A stretch of DNA of 64,000 nucleotides, taken from Halogeometricum sp. S1BR25-6 (lineage in GTDB: Archaea > Halobacteriota > Halobacteria > Halobacteriales > Haloferacaceae). The notes beneath the pieces are model-generated. The model did no database searches, was not told where the DNA came from, and was given only the letters and a program-made list of their open reading frames with translations. Within the stretch, counting starts at the first letter, position 1. Every line of letters begins with the position of its first letter. The position numbers were made by a program, and so were the translations under genes. Shown in pieces: positions 54,393-62,695 of the stretch. Where the stretch lies: positions 109,247 through 173,246 of the forward strand of contig NZ_JAMQOP010000006.1 in the NCBI RefSeq assembly GCF_031624495.1. Direction: 5' to 3'.

Positions 54393-54772
54393 ACCGTGTT
54401 GTGGATCGCCTCAACCGACGTACCGACGCGTACGCCTTCCGAATGGCCGATATCCGTGGTGAGTGGGACCACAGCATCCAGAAATTTTGCTTAGTCGTGG
54501 ATATCGTGACGTACCTCGTCAGGGTCGCCGAGGAGGACCTGAGTGATTTCCCCGTTGAAGAGGGATTCCTCGTCGGTACGACTGAGTACTTCTCGAAGAG
54601 TCACGTCCTCAAGCGAGAGTAGGAGGACGAGAAGCGTCCGTTCGGCTGGATGCAGGACGGTGTCTTCGATCTATTTGGCCGTGAGGCACGGCTGTACCGC
54701 TGGCGTACCGTGGATGACCTTGTGAAATCCGCTGACGAGTTTCCGGAGTGGCTCCACAGGGTTCAAAGATAG
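54389..54772 (+). pseudogene. Decayed duplicate of the 52594 gene
   Basis: Reads RLNRRTDAYAFRMADIRGEW, CLVVDIVTYLVRVAEEDL, EYFSKSHVLKRE, then TAG (54620-54622), EDEKRPFGWMQDGVFDLFG and WRTVDDL to a stop at 54770-54772. Relative to the intact copy (52594-53142) the N-terminal ~70 residues are missing and a Tyr codon became TAG. It joins the ArdC relic at its 5' side. Confidence 0.75.
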
Positions 54773-54817
54773 CTCCCGACCAGAGCTACTTGTATCCAGG
54801 ATGCGTAGAGGATTATA

Positions 54818-55120
54818 ATGAGTGAAGATGAGCCAGCGCAACACTGCGAGCTGGCCGAGCAAGTAAATCTACTTGCAGCACTCAAATCCGCAGCAATCGA
54901 ACATCTGGACGTTGATACTCACCGCGTCATTGCAATTTACCAGAGTGCAGTACTCATGATTATCGTCACTGAGGGACAGATCACTTCAGCGATGGCGATT
55001 GATGTCGAACTCTGGAGTCCACCACCGTACGACCCTGATTACGAGCCCAGTGAGATTCTTTCGATGTTCAGTGACCGTCTACCTGCAGTCACTGCCGTCA
55101 CAGAAACTGAATCGACGTGA
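54818..55120 (+). CDS. Hypothetical protein with a relic copy nearby
   Basis: 100 residues, acidic, with HRVIAIYQSAVLMIIVTEGQITSAMAIDVELWSPPPYDPDYEPSEILS. Part of this (CGTACGACCC-GATTACGAGCCCA) recurs at 53235-53266 in the same orientation, next to the truncated toxin. Its position after the duplicated gene suggests it is its normal downstream partner. Function unknown. Confidence 0.55.
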   Translation: MSEDEPAQHCELAEQVNLLAALKSAAIEHLDVDTHRVIAIYQSAVLMIIVTEGQITSAMAIDVELWSPPPYDPDYEPSEILSMFSDRLPAVTAVTETEST

Positions 55121-55171
55121 ATTCGACGACTGGTAGCTGAGAGTATATTCTGAACGGACCCGTTTGACACG

Positions 55172-55294
55172 TCACTTCTGTCCCGATACGAGCTGTTGAA
55201 GTGCCGTCCGAACCCAGTATTCTGTCTCTTTGTTTTCGACATGCTCCAAGGCATTTCTCAGACTGTCTTCGGCAGCCGCGTTTTCACGGGCCAT
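55172..55294 (-). CDS. Very small acidic protein (40 residues)
   Basis: ATG at 55294-55292, TGA at 55174-55172. The product MARENAAAEDSLRNALEHVE ... QLVSGQK is helical and charged with no membrane segment, a composition typical of small haloarchaeal proteins. It has an open frame with appropriate codon use on a strand without a competing gene. Function unknown. Confidence 0.45.
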   Translation of the reverse strand: MARENAAAEDSLRNALEHVENKETEYWVRTALQQLVSGQK

Positions 55295-55397
55295 CAAGCA
55301 GGATAGCGTTCTCCCATGCCAATTGTGGCCAACAACTGAATCACCTCGTAGGGAATGATAGCTAGAGAAAAAACGAACGGCAGCCGATCATTGCAGG

Positions 55398-55862
55398 TCA
55401 GTCTGATGACTCGACGTCAAGCTCGAACTGCTGATTCTCTACTGGTTTGTTCAGTACGATTGCGGTTGAGGACTGCCGAACAGTCGCATCGTTCAGTAGC
55501 TGCTTGATCGTCTGGTTAACGTCCTCTGTATCTCGAAATGATCCAATGCCGATAATGTCGAATTCGCCTGTCGTTTCGTATACGGTTGTTATCTGTTTGT
55601 GCTCCTGTAGCCGTCTGACAACGTCCGAGAGTGCCTGCCCCTCGACTTTGAGCTGTAGCACGGCGGTCACTTCGTATCCAAGCTCGTCATAGTTCAGAAT
55701 CGGCGTATACCCGGTAATCACTCCCTCATCTTCGAGATCGTTGATGTGATTCGAGACCGTTGTCACTGAGACATCTAGTTCTTCAGAAAGACTACGTAGA
55801 CTCGCCCGTCCATTCCCAATAAGCACATTGATGAGCTGTTTGTCAAGGTTTTCGTATGCCAT
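55398..55862 (-). CDS. Lrp/AsnC-family transcriptional regulator
   Basis: 154 residues. HTH: INVLIGNGRASLRSLSEELDVSVTTVSNHINDLEDEGVITGYTPILNYDELGY, then the RAM domain with VLQLKVEG, TTVYETTGEFDIIGIGSFRD. Complete, of normal length (~150), without a metal-binding extension. It probably senses an amino acid or related ligand; the target is unknown. Confidence 0.88.
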   Translation of the reverse strand: MAYENLDKQLINVLIGNGRASLRSLSEELDVSVTTVSNHINDLEDEGVITGYTPILNYDELGYEVTAVLQLKVEGQALSDVVRRLQEHKQITTVYETTGEFDIIGIGSFRDTEDVNQTIKQLLNDATVRQSSTAIVLNKPVENQQFELDVESSD

Positions 55863-55914
55863 AGTCTCTAGTTATTCTCGCATCGGAACTTAACGCTTGT
55901 ACAATTGCTTCCGG

Positions 55915-56109
55915 TCAATCTCGAGATGAAAAGCTAAGGTAGAAACCAGTTCCGTGAACAAGTGTCTGACTCAGGAGCTCTTCGGGCGTACTGATTCCCA
56001 AAATATGGATAACCCACATATCGCTAAGAGAGATCAGAAGCGCAAGAGAGTAGGTAAACAACGCCCTCCGAATACTGAATAGAGGGCTTGCCCGTATCTG
56101 TTCGAGCAT
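55915..56109 (-). CDS. Possible small membrane protein
   Basis: 64 residues from the ATG at 56109 with a hydrophobic stretch (FTYSLALLISLSDMWVIHILGI, ~18-39). Lower GC than nearby genes and no known family. Could be a real membrane protein or a relic. Confidence 0.3.
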   Translation of the reverse strand: MLEQIRASPLFSIRRALFTYSLALLISLSDMWVIHILGISTPEELLSQTLVHGTGFYLSFSSRD

Positions 56110-56233
56110 GTTATTGAACCACATCCATCAAGGTGCTATACTCTTTCTCTGTCTGTCGCGGATAGCCACTGAGTGACGACTCTGGAGTCACGCGTGCGAC
56201 GAAGCATTACGGTACAGGAGATAGGACTCTCAT

Positions 56234-56701
56234 TCATGGAAGTGTTCCACCGTCTGCGTAGCAGTTGAACTGAAGGCGCTCAGTCGCACGTACATCGTCG
56301 TCCGAATCAACTAAGCTGACCGTGTACTCACCGTGAACTGGAGGGTGCCCGAGAGGGACTGCGTATAGTTCGCCTTCTTCGGAACTAAATATGGAGTAAT
56401 CTTCGGGATCAAGTCCGCTCATATCACGGTTGTTCGACAGCGGAATCGAGGTGATGAGGTTGTTATCGATATCTCTCACTCTGATCGCGTGATACGTCTC
56501 CTCAGTAACGGCTTGGTCCGAAACCAGTATTCCGAGAGCGACTTGTTCGTCGCCTTCTATCGGTGCGACCCGGCGGAGATGTTGAGAGCCGCTTCCCACC
56601 CCCTGACTGGAACAACGAGCAATGTTTTCCTCACCGAGACAGCCAGCACTCAGACTCAGGCTACCTGCTACTCCCACGAGAAGTTCACGTCTGGAGAGCA
56701 T
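56234..56701 (-). CDS. Tat lipoprotein
   Basis: 155 residues from the ATG at 56701: MLSRRELLVGVAGSLSLSAGCLG. A Tat motif (SRREL) and a lipobox (LSAGC) are clear. The mature part reads as beta-rich (VALGILVSDQAVTEETYHAIRVRDI, EYTVSLVDSDDDVRATERLQFNC). Probably anchored outside the cell membrane. Family not recognised. Confidence 0.75.
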   Translation of the reverse strand: MLSRRELLVGVAGSLSLSAGCLGEENIARCSSQGVGSGSQHLRRVAPIEGDEQVALGILVSDQAVTEETYHAIRVRDIDNNLITSIPLSNNRDMSGLDPEDYSIFSSEEGELYAVPLGHPPVHGEYTVSLVDSDDDVRATERLQFNCYADGGTLP

Positions 56702-57014
56702 ACACCATAATGTCAAACCATCCTGATATAATACTGTAGGTATTGTCATGTGCACGTTTCGTGCTGAATGGTTCCTATGACCTGTGTACACGTCGAAAGG
56801 TCTCTTTGATATCGGAGGAGAAGTGGTGATTGCCATCGACACTAGAGATAGCCTCACAAGCCAAGGGAAGACTCGTACAGCCGTTATAGGCAGTCTCGCT
56901 TTTGGATTCGTTCTTTTCTATTTTCGGCAGAATACTGAGAAGTGATGTTTCCTACTACCCTTGGATAATCGCAGTACCGAGCGATTTATCTGTGCGACGC
57001 CTGTCTCACAACGT

Positions 57015-57314
57015 ATGAGTACAGACACCGACGGACCGGGAGATGGCGATGGCGACCGGATGGAGAAAATCGATGTCCGCGTTCCCGCAGCAGTTCTTGA
57101 GACAGTTGACGAGGAGTACGCCCGGCGAGGATACGCCTCCCGTTCGGAGGCGATTCGAGACGCGATTCGAGATTGGTTGAACCCATCACCGCAGCTCTCC
57201 GAGGAGATGCTCGTCGACCTGGAAGAGAGTCGGAAGCAGCGGGAGCGGGGCGAGACGGTGTCTGCTGCCGAGGCCCGAGAACGACTTGGCCTCAGCGACG
57301 TCGACGAGGAATGA
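57015..57314 (+). CDS. Ribbon-helix-helix antitoxin
   Basis: 99 residues from the ATG at 57015. The RHH core (KIDVRVPAAVLETVDEEYARRGYASRSEAIRDAIRDWL, ~24-60) is followed by a toxin-binding tail (ESRKQRERGETVSAAEARERLGL). It overlaps the next gene by four bases (ATGA at 57311), the usual antitoxin-then-toxin order of type II systems. Confidence 0.85.
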   Translation: MSTDTDGPGDGDGDRMEKIDVRVPAAVLETVDEEYARRGYASRSEAIRDAIRDWLNPSPQLSEEMLVDLEESRKQRERGETVSAAEARERLGLSDVDEE

Positions 57315-57574
57315 CGGACGTCGAATACACTGAACAGGCACTTGAGCACCTTTCAGGGCTTGAGGACCACGTCGCCGACCGCGTGCTGAACAAGGTTGAC
57401 GAAGCGACCGAATGGACCGAGCACCGACTTGAACATCTCTCGGGCTATCCGTATTACAAACTCCGAGCCGGCGATTACCGGGCTATCATCACATGGGACC
57501 GCGAGAACGACGTCCTCGTCGTCGAGGCGGTTGGGCACCGCCGGAATGTGTACGACCGCCATCTTCCGCCATGA
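57311..57574 (+). CDS. RelE/ParE-type toxin
   Basis: 87 residues. MTDVEYTEQALEHLSGLEDHVADRVLNKVDEATEW, then HRLEHLSGYPYYKLRAGDYRAIITWD and VVEAVGHRRNVYDRHLPP, the RelE fold with the conserved YKLRAGDYR and HRRNVY blocks. Such toxins cleave mRNA on the ribosome or inhibit gyrase. With the RHH gene it is a complete type II TA module and would stabilise a plasmid. Confidence 0.88.
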   Translation: MTDVEYTEQALEHLSGLEDHVADRVLNKVDEATEWTEHRLEHLSGYPYYKLRAGDYRAIITWDRENDVLVVEAVGHRRNVYDRHLPP

Positions 57575-57731
57575 CGTGGATGAACGACGGCGAACTTGCC
57601 GCCGATACCATCCAAAATTCCAGGTTGAGGTGTGCGCCGATCTCGCTAAGATCTTTGCAAAGTAGAGCGTGCGAATTGAGATGATGAATATCTAATATAT
57701 TATTTACACCTTGAGTGACCAGTCTGTGATA

Positions 57732-57884
57732 ATGGTTGTAGATACGATTATTCTTACTGCGGTTCAGTTCGCACTCATGCTCTTAGCGGTCTACATTGGA
57801 GCATTACGAGCGCTGAGAGTTTACTTTGACCCTGATAAAGAGTCAATATTCCTTCCGTTCGATGAACACCCCCCCGAATACTAG
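57732..57884 (+). CDS. Small membrane protein (50 residues)
   Basis: ATG at 57732, TAG at 57882-57884. A single hydrophobic segment (FALMLLAVYIGALRAL, ~13-28) follows a short N-terminus, then DPDKESIFLPFDEHPPEY. Short but with one clean membrane helix and an acidic tail. Function unknown. Confidence 0.4.
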   Translation: MVVDTIILTAVQFALMLLAVYIGALRALRVYFDPDKESIFLPFDEHPPEY

Positions 57885-58052
57885 ATAGCGGAGCGGTCTC
57901 AGTCCACACCCTGTATGTAACGATCGAGATGTCGAGAGCATCGATCTCTGTGGGTGTCAACGGATCTGATTAGTGCGCGACGTGTGTGATGTCTGTCTGT
58001 AGCGGCTGTCTCAGGACGAAATCTGGAGGAAAACCATTCTCACAACTACCGT

Positions 58053-58091
58053 TAACCAACAAAGAGTATCGATTTCTTCGGATGTTGGTTA
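58053..58091. repeat. TAACCAACA/TGTTGGTTA inverted pair 3' of ArdC gene
   Basis: TAACCAACA at 58053-58061 and TGTTGGTTA at 58083-58091 lie 17-55 bases beyond the ArdC/IrrE stop. The related hairpin at 54297-54337 adjoins the ArdC relic. It could be a transcription end or a protein-binding site. Confidence 0.5.
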
Positions 58092-58107
58092 CCTAGAAAT
58101 CACGTTT

Positions 58108-59037
58108 TCAGCCCTCCTCGACTGTGCCGATGATCTCCTGAGCAGTGGAACTGATACGACCGAGACGGTCTTGAATCACCTCCGAGTCATCACCCTGCCA
58201 TGCAGCGAGATAGAACGCAGACCCGCTTGTGTCGAGTCCGAAATATCGACCGACGATGTACGCGACGGCTTCCGCTTCGACTTCGCGCTTGGATCGTTCT
58301 TCCTCGTCGTCAACGTCGAAATGGAGCAGTGCGTGAGCGTACTCGTGGATTAGCGTGACCGCAAGGTCCGCTTGGTTCGCCCGGGCTTTCACCTCAACGA
58401 CCGGTGTGAGCTCGTGGAGATTTCGTTGCTTGCAGACGCCTTTCGCGTCGCCGTATTCCCAGTCGTCAGCGTCGACGATACGTACTGTTACACCGAGTTC
58501 ATCAGCTGCCCTTTTGAGCACTGGCACCAGATCGTCAGCGTCGCCAAACGCTGCGGTCTCCAGCTCAGGGAGCGGTTCGCCCTCAGTCTGGGACACGTCG
58601 AAGACTGCTGCTGGCTTGAACCCGACGAGGCCTTTCGACCACTCTTCGGATGGTGTCTCGTCGTACTCACACCCGATTTTCTCGTGGTAGCTGGGCGAGT
58701 TCTCACACTTGGGACATCGCGTGGTGATGATCGGTGCCCAGATCCAGATGGCCTGTTCGCCCTCCTGGACGTGCCGGTCGAACTCATTCCGCCAGGTGTT
58801 GTAACCGGCGACCTTTGTCGCCTCGGAACACTGGCGTTTGATGAGCAGCGTGTTGCGATGCGAGTAGTCGTGGAACCGACTCTGGACGTTGAGCCACTCT
58901 TGGAACTCATCGCTGGCCTGCGCCGCATCGACATCGTCAACGAGCTCCTCAACCCACTGTTCAATCGTACTGTGCATCTCCTCGTGTCGGGTGTCAGTCT
59001 CACTGAACGACACCGCTGAGTAGTTACTAGTTACCAT
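58108..59037 (-). CDS. ArdC/IrrE-like protein: ssDNA-binding domain plus zincin peptidase
   Basis: 309 residues. The N-terminus (~20-150) resembles ArdC-type ssDNA-binding proteins (QWVEELVDDVDAAQASDEFQEWLNVQSRFHDYSHRNTLLI). A zinc cluster CPKCENSPSYHEKIGC lies at ~108-123. The C-terminal metallopeptidase has HEYAHALLHF (~231-240) with a downstream Glu-rich helix (REVEAEAVAYIVGRYFG). ArdC proteins counter restriction during DNA entry, and IrrE-type peptidases cut repressors. An anti-defence or regulator-cutting role is likely. Confidence 0.85.
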   Translation of the reverse strand: MVTSNYSAVSFSETDTRHEEMHSTIEQWVEELVDDVDAAQASDEFQEWLNVQSRFHDYSHRNTLLIKRQCSEATKVAGYNTWRNEFDRHVQEGEQAIWIWAPIITTRCPKCENSPSYHEKIGCEYDETPSEEWSKGLVGFKPAAVFDVSQTEGEPLPELETAAFGDADDLVPVLKRAADELGVTVRIVDADDWEYGDAKGVCKQRNLHELTPVVEVKARANQADLAVTLIHEYAHALLHFDVDDEEERSKREVEAEAVAYIVGRYFGLDTSGSAFYLAAWQGDDSEVIQDRLGRISSTAQEIIGTVEEG

Positions 59038-59261
59038 GATTTTCTCCGAGACGTCCTAATTCGGAACGCCCCGCGCCCTTACCAGGGGCAAATAAAATCT
59101 ATCGAACACGAATCTGTCCGTTGATTTGAAACTAAAACTCAAATTTCAGAGAAGAGTTCCTGTCTGTCCGATCTTTGGTCCTCTCTGATCTTGTAGTTAA
59201 TCGCGTCTCGAGATCGTTGAGAGAAAAGATCATACGGCGTCAATTAGTCAACAAAGTAGAG

Positions 59262-60248
59262 ATGCCACCGACCCGACTCCGAAGCATTGTCCCAATGTTT
59301 GGTGGTGGGGATCGCTATGTCGAGACGTTAGACAAGATCCTCACGTTCGTCGACGCTCACCAACCGACGACGGACGAACTTATTGGGTGGCATCGTGGGG
59401 CGTTCAGCAACGTCTCGAGCCGCGACTCGATCATGCGACGAGTCAGCTACCTCAGGCAGGTCGGATTTCTGAATCAAGTTGATGACCAGTGGACACTTGG
59501 TCCGGCTGGTGAGGAATACACCTCAGATTACGAGACTGAAACTCTGTTTCGCATCATGTGCGATCGAAACGTGGGGCTTCGGAGTCTGCTATATGAATTA
59601 TCAGTTGGGCCGCTCACTATCGAGGAGATCAGTGAGCAGCAACTGGATACACATCCAGAACAGGGATGGAGTCGTGGACAGACTGATATGGCCAAGCAAC
59701 GGGCGAACTGGCTCCGTAGTATGGGTCTGGTTGAGAAACAGAGTGGTGCGTACGAACTGACGGCTGCGGGCGAGCAGTTCGTCGAAAATGCGGTCGAAGC
59801 ATGGGCCGATACCGACTGGACATCCGTAGCCCCTGATGCCGAACTCACCGCAAGCACGTACGAAACGGTATCGTATGCTCGTGCCGTTGACCCAGAGTTT
59901 CGTGCGACTGTGCTTTCACGATACGGCGCGACCTGTCCGATCTCAGGCGTCGATCATGCCGGTCTGTTAGACGTGGCACACGTCCTCCCATGGAGTGAGT
60001 ATCCGGACCACCGAGCTGATCTCGCGAACGTCCTTCCACTCAGCAAAATCCACCATGCGGCATTTGATAGGGAACTCTTCACTATCGATAGAGATTACAG
60101 ACTTCGAATCAACCCCTCATTCGAGACGCAGAGCGACGTACTCAGACAAACGATTGTCGATCAGGCCGGTAAACAAATTCCCCTCCCTAGTGGGGGAGTC
60201 GACCCGAGTTACTTCGAGCAGCGTAACTCAGCGCTCGACTGGTTCTGA
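59262..60248 (+). CDS. HNH endonuclease with N-terminal winged-helix domain
   Basis: 328 residues from the ATG at 59262 (MPPTRLRSIVP). Residues ~20-190 hold two helix-turn-helix-like segments (VSYLRQVGFLNQVDDQW and MAKQRANWLRSMGLVEKQSGAYELTAAGEQF). The C-terminal HNH domain (~220-275) reads CPISGVDHAGLLDVAHVLPWSEYPDHRADLANVLPLSKIHHAAFDRELFTID. This layout is seen in restriction-like endonucleases. It overlaps the convergent recombinase gene by 21 bases. Confidence 0.85.
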   Translation: MPPTRLRSIVPMFGGGDRYVETLDKILTFVDAHQPTTDELIGWHRGAFSNVSSRDSIMRRVSYLRQVGFLNQVDDQWTLGPAGEEYTSDYETETLFRIMCDRNVGLRSLLYELSVGPLTIEEISEQQLDTHPEQGWSRGQTDMAKQRANWLRSMGLVEKQSGAYELTAAGEQFVENAVEAWADTDWTSVAPDAELTASTYETVSYARAVDPEFRATVLSRYGATCPISGVDHAGLLDVAHVLPWSEYPDHRADLANVLPLSKIHHAAFDRELFTIDRDYRLRINPSFETQSDVLRQTIVDQAGKQIPLPSGGVDPSYFEQRNSALDWF

Positions 60249-61211
60249 CATAGGGAGATGATCGAATCGTCGGTTCGCGAATAACGCGAAATACGCATTG
60301 TCGATATCCCGGCCGGAGAGATGTACGTACCGAGCTGGAACTTTTGACCCTAGCACCCATCCAAACCACTCACAGAGTTGAGCTTCAGTCAGCCAGTTCG
60401 CAAGGTGTGTCGCTCGACTATGCCTGAAATGATGTGGATTCACCGGCTTGTCGATACCTGCTCGCTTTCGTGCCCGTTCGAGAAGTCGTAATCGGATATA
60501 GTTGTAACTGATCTGTTCGTCTGGGGTGCCCTGCTCAAGTTTACACCAGAGTGGGGCCTGTGCGCTTAGCGAAGGATGCGTCTGTAACCACTGTTCGAGG
60601 TACAGGCGTGATTCCACGAGTGGTAGCCGTCGAGCACCAGTCTTCCCTATCACGATAACGTGTTTCCCAGACCCATCGCCTTCGATATCACCGACACGTA
60701 GATCAATTAACTCTCCAATTCGTGCTCCAGTCTCCCAGAGGAGCGCGATGAACGCTCGATCTCGGTCGTTGATACAGGCGTCAATAAGTCGTGAGACATC
60801 ATCGGGTGAGAGCAGATTTCGCGGAAGGATTTGACGGAACGTGGGTGGTCCTCGCCGTATCCATTTCGTTGTTTCTGGCTCCTCACCCCCGTTGTACCAT
60901 TTGTAAAACTGCTTCACGACTTGCTTGTAATCAGAGACTGTCGACGGTGCAGAGCCACGGCTATGTATCCACTCGACTAGTTCTGTAATCTCTTCGCGAT
61001 TTAGTGCGTCAAATCGCTTCTCACCCAGATGTTGGGCGATAATTTTCAGGTGTGAAGTGAGCTTCTGACGTCTTGCTGCGTTAATCCCGTCGAGCAAGAG
61101 GTCACGATGGAATTTTTGAATGAGTCTCTTGTTGGCCGGATGGATTTCAGATGACTCGTCTATGCTTTTCAGTATTCGTGCCACCTGTAAATCGAAATCC
61201 ATCGTGGGCAT
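60228..61211 (-). CDS. XerC/D-like tyrosine recombinase
   Basis: 327 residues. Core-binding domain (~1-115), then the catalytic domain: R164 in ETGARIGEL, H260 and R263 in HHFRHSRATHLANW, and Y295 in PARYVHLSG. It likely resolves plasmid dimers or integrates an element. The convergent HNH gene and the GIY-YIG operon are next to it. Confidence 0.88.
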   Translation of the reverse strand: MPTMDFDLQVARILKSIDESSEIHPANKRLIQKFHRDLLLDGINAARRQKLTSHLKIIAQHLGEKRFDALNREEITELVEWIHSRGSAPSTVSDYKQVVKQFYKWYNGGEEPETTKWIRRGPPTFRQILPRNLLSPDDVSRLIDACINDRDRAFIALLWETGARIGELIDLRVGDIEGDGSGKHVIVIGKTGARRLPLVESRLYLEQWLQTHPSLSAQAPLWCKLEQGTPDEQISYNYIRLRLLERARKRAGIDKPVNPHHFRHSRATHLANWLTEAQLCEWFGWVLGSKVPARYVHLSGRDIDNAYFALFANRRFDHLPMSEPVER

Positions 61212-61324
61212 CTGACCGTCTCAGTACGCGTTACAAGGGTATCTATCCGACTATTTTTCAAGCAGAGCACGATCCGTTAGATCGTCGAAATTGATAATAC
61301 AACCAACAAGTGACTACCGTATAG

Positions 61325-62695
61325 ATGAAACTCTCAAAGGCTGATTTGTGGACTACATGGCTTGAGGATTCTTTACTTGAAGATATCCGCTCATTAGAGC
61401 GGCCAGATCCAGTGCCATTCTTGACGACGGCTGATGGGAATCTTACTACTACTGATGCACTCGATCGCTATCGGTATGGCAAGAACGACGGCGAATATCT
61501 GTATCTCATCTACTTAGCGGACGAGCCAATCAATACTCCCTCAGACATTACCCCCGTATACGTCGGCGAATCTCGAAATATCGGGACTCGAATCTACCAG
61601 CACTACAAGAAAATCCGTGGGGCTCTCCCAGTGGACGACTGGGAAGACGACGGTTCGTGGGGAAGCTTCTCGAAATACGACCACATCGCGGCAGTTCGCG
61701 AGGCGGCTCACTCACAGCTCTATGTCTGGATTCTGGACGTCGAGACGCTCGATGGGTGTCCATACGGTGTAGAAACCTACCGGCAGGAGCTTGAGGCGAA
61801 ACTGATCGGGCTCATCTACGCTCACCCGAAGTGTCGGCGGACCATGACCAACCGAGAGTTCGTACCGAACCGGATCCTCCACGAAATCGGGCTCGCTGGA
61901 CATGACTGGCTCACGACTGAGCCAAGAAAACAAGGGACAGCAGACGTGCCCCCTCGATATGATCTTCTCAGCGATCATAACTCGAAAGCCGAACTGTGGA
62001 CCCACTGGCTCGAGAGATACGTCTATCCGGACTTTGTCGACGAATCGACGGCTGATCCGATACCACTATTCGAGACCGATGAACAGTTGCAGGTTGCGCT
62101 CACTGACTCTGGTCGGCTCAAACGTTCCGATGCCGTCGACGAGCGAATTCGCGCAGAGGGACGAAAATGCGTTCACTCCGGTGGAGTACGGGATGACGGC
62201 TATGAGGGATTACTCTATCTCATGTTCCAGCTCGCCGACACCGATATGAGTGACCGACCAGCGATCGTCCCCCGTTATATTGGGAAGGCGGAAGCGTACG
62301 GCAAGAAGAACGAACTGAGTGCGAATTTCACAGAAATCGCTGCTGAACGATCGAGCACCCGGAGCTTCGCTCGGTGGGGCGATGGGAACTACTGGCACGT
62401 CGGTGAGCTCTCGATGGCGCTGTTCGAAGATGATACGCGGAAGGTACCATGGGCGAGCGAGCTGTTTGAGCAGGGCACACACCGTCTCCAAGAACCGGTG
62501 TATCTCTGGGTGAAGGCGTGGAACCAGGAGCTGCAAACCGGGCCGTACGGTTACGATGCGTATCTCGCTGAGGTCGAACCACAGCTGATCGGCGTTGCTC
62601 AGGCCGCGTTTCCGGATCGATTACTGAACAAGAGCGATGTCCCCGACGACGCACCGATTAAGACAACCGAATTCTCCTTCGAGACAGTCCGATGA
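61325..62695 (+). CDS. Internally duplicated GIY-YIG nuclease-like protein
   Basis: 456 residues in two copies of one unit. Copy 1: SKADLWTTWLED, LYLIYLADEPIN (~59-70), VYVGESRNIGTRIYQHY (~78-94), GCPYGVETYRQELEAKLIG. Copy 2: SKAELWTHWLER, LLYLMFQLADTD, RYIGKAEAYGKKNEL, GPYGYDAYLAEVEPQLIG. LYLIY and VYVGES resemble the GIY and YIG strands of that nuclease fold, and the Glu in LEAKLIG / VEPQLIG is the expected metal-binding residue. Predicted DNA nuclease; the tandem internal repeat is unusual. Overlaps the next gene by four bases (ATGA at 62692). Confidence 0.78.
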   Translation: MKLSKADLWTTWLEDSLLEDIRSLERPDPVPFLTTADGNLTTTDALDRYRYGKNDGEYLYLIYLADEPINTPSDITPVYVGESRNIGTRIYQHYKKIRGALPVDDWEDDGSWGSFSKYDHIAAVREAAHSQLYVWILDVETLDGCPYGVETYRQELEAKLIGLIYAHPKCRRTMTNREFVPNRILHEIGLAGHDWLTTEPRKQGTADVPPRYDLLSDHNSKAELWTHWLERYVYPDFVDESTADPIPLFETDEQLQVALTDSGRLKRSDAVDERIRAEGRKCVHSGGVRDDGYEGLLYLMFQLADTDMSDRPAIVPRYIGKAEAYGKKNELSANFTEIAAERSSTRSFARWGDGNYWHVGELSMALFEDDTRKVPWASELFEQGTHRLQEPVYLWVKAWNQELQTGPYGYDAYLAEVEPQLIGVAQAAFPDRLLNKSDVPDDAPIKTTEFSFETVR

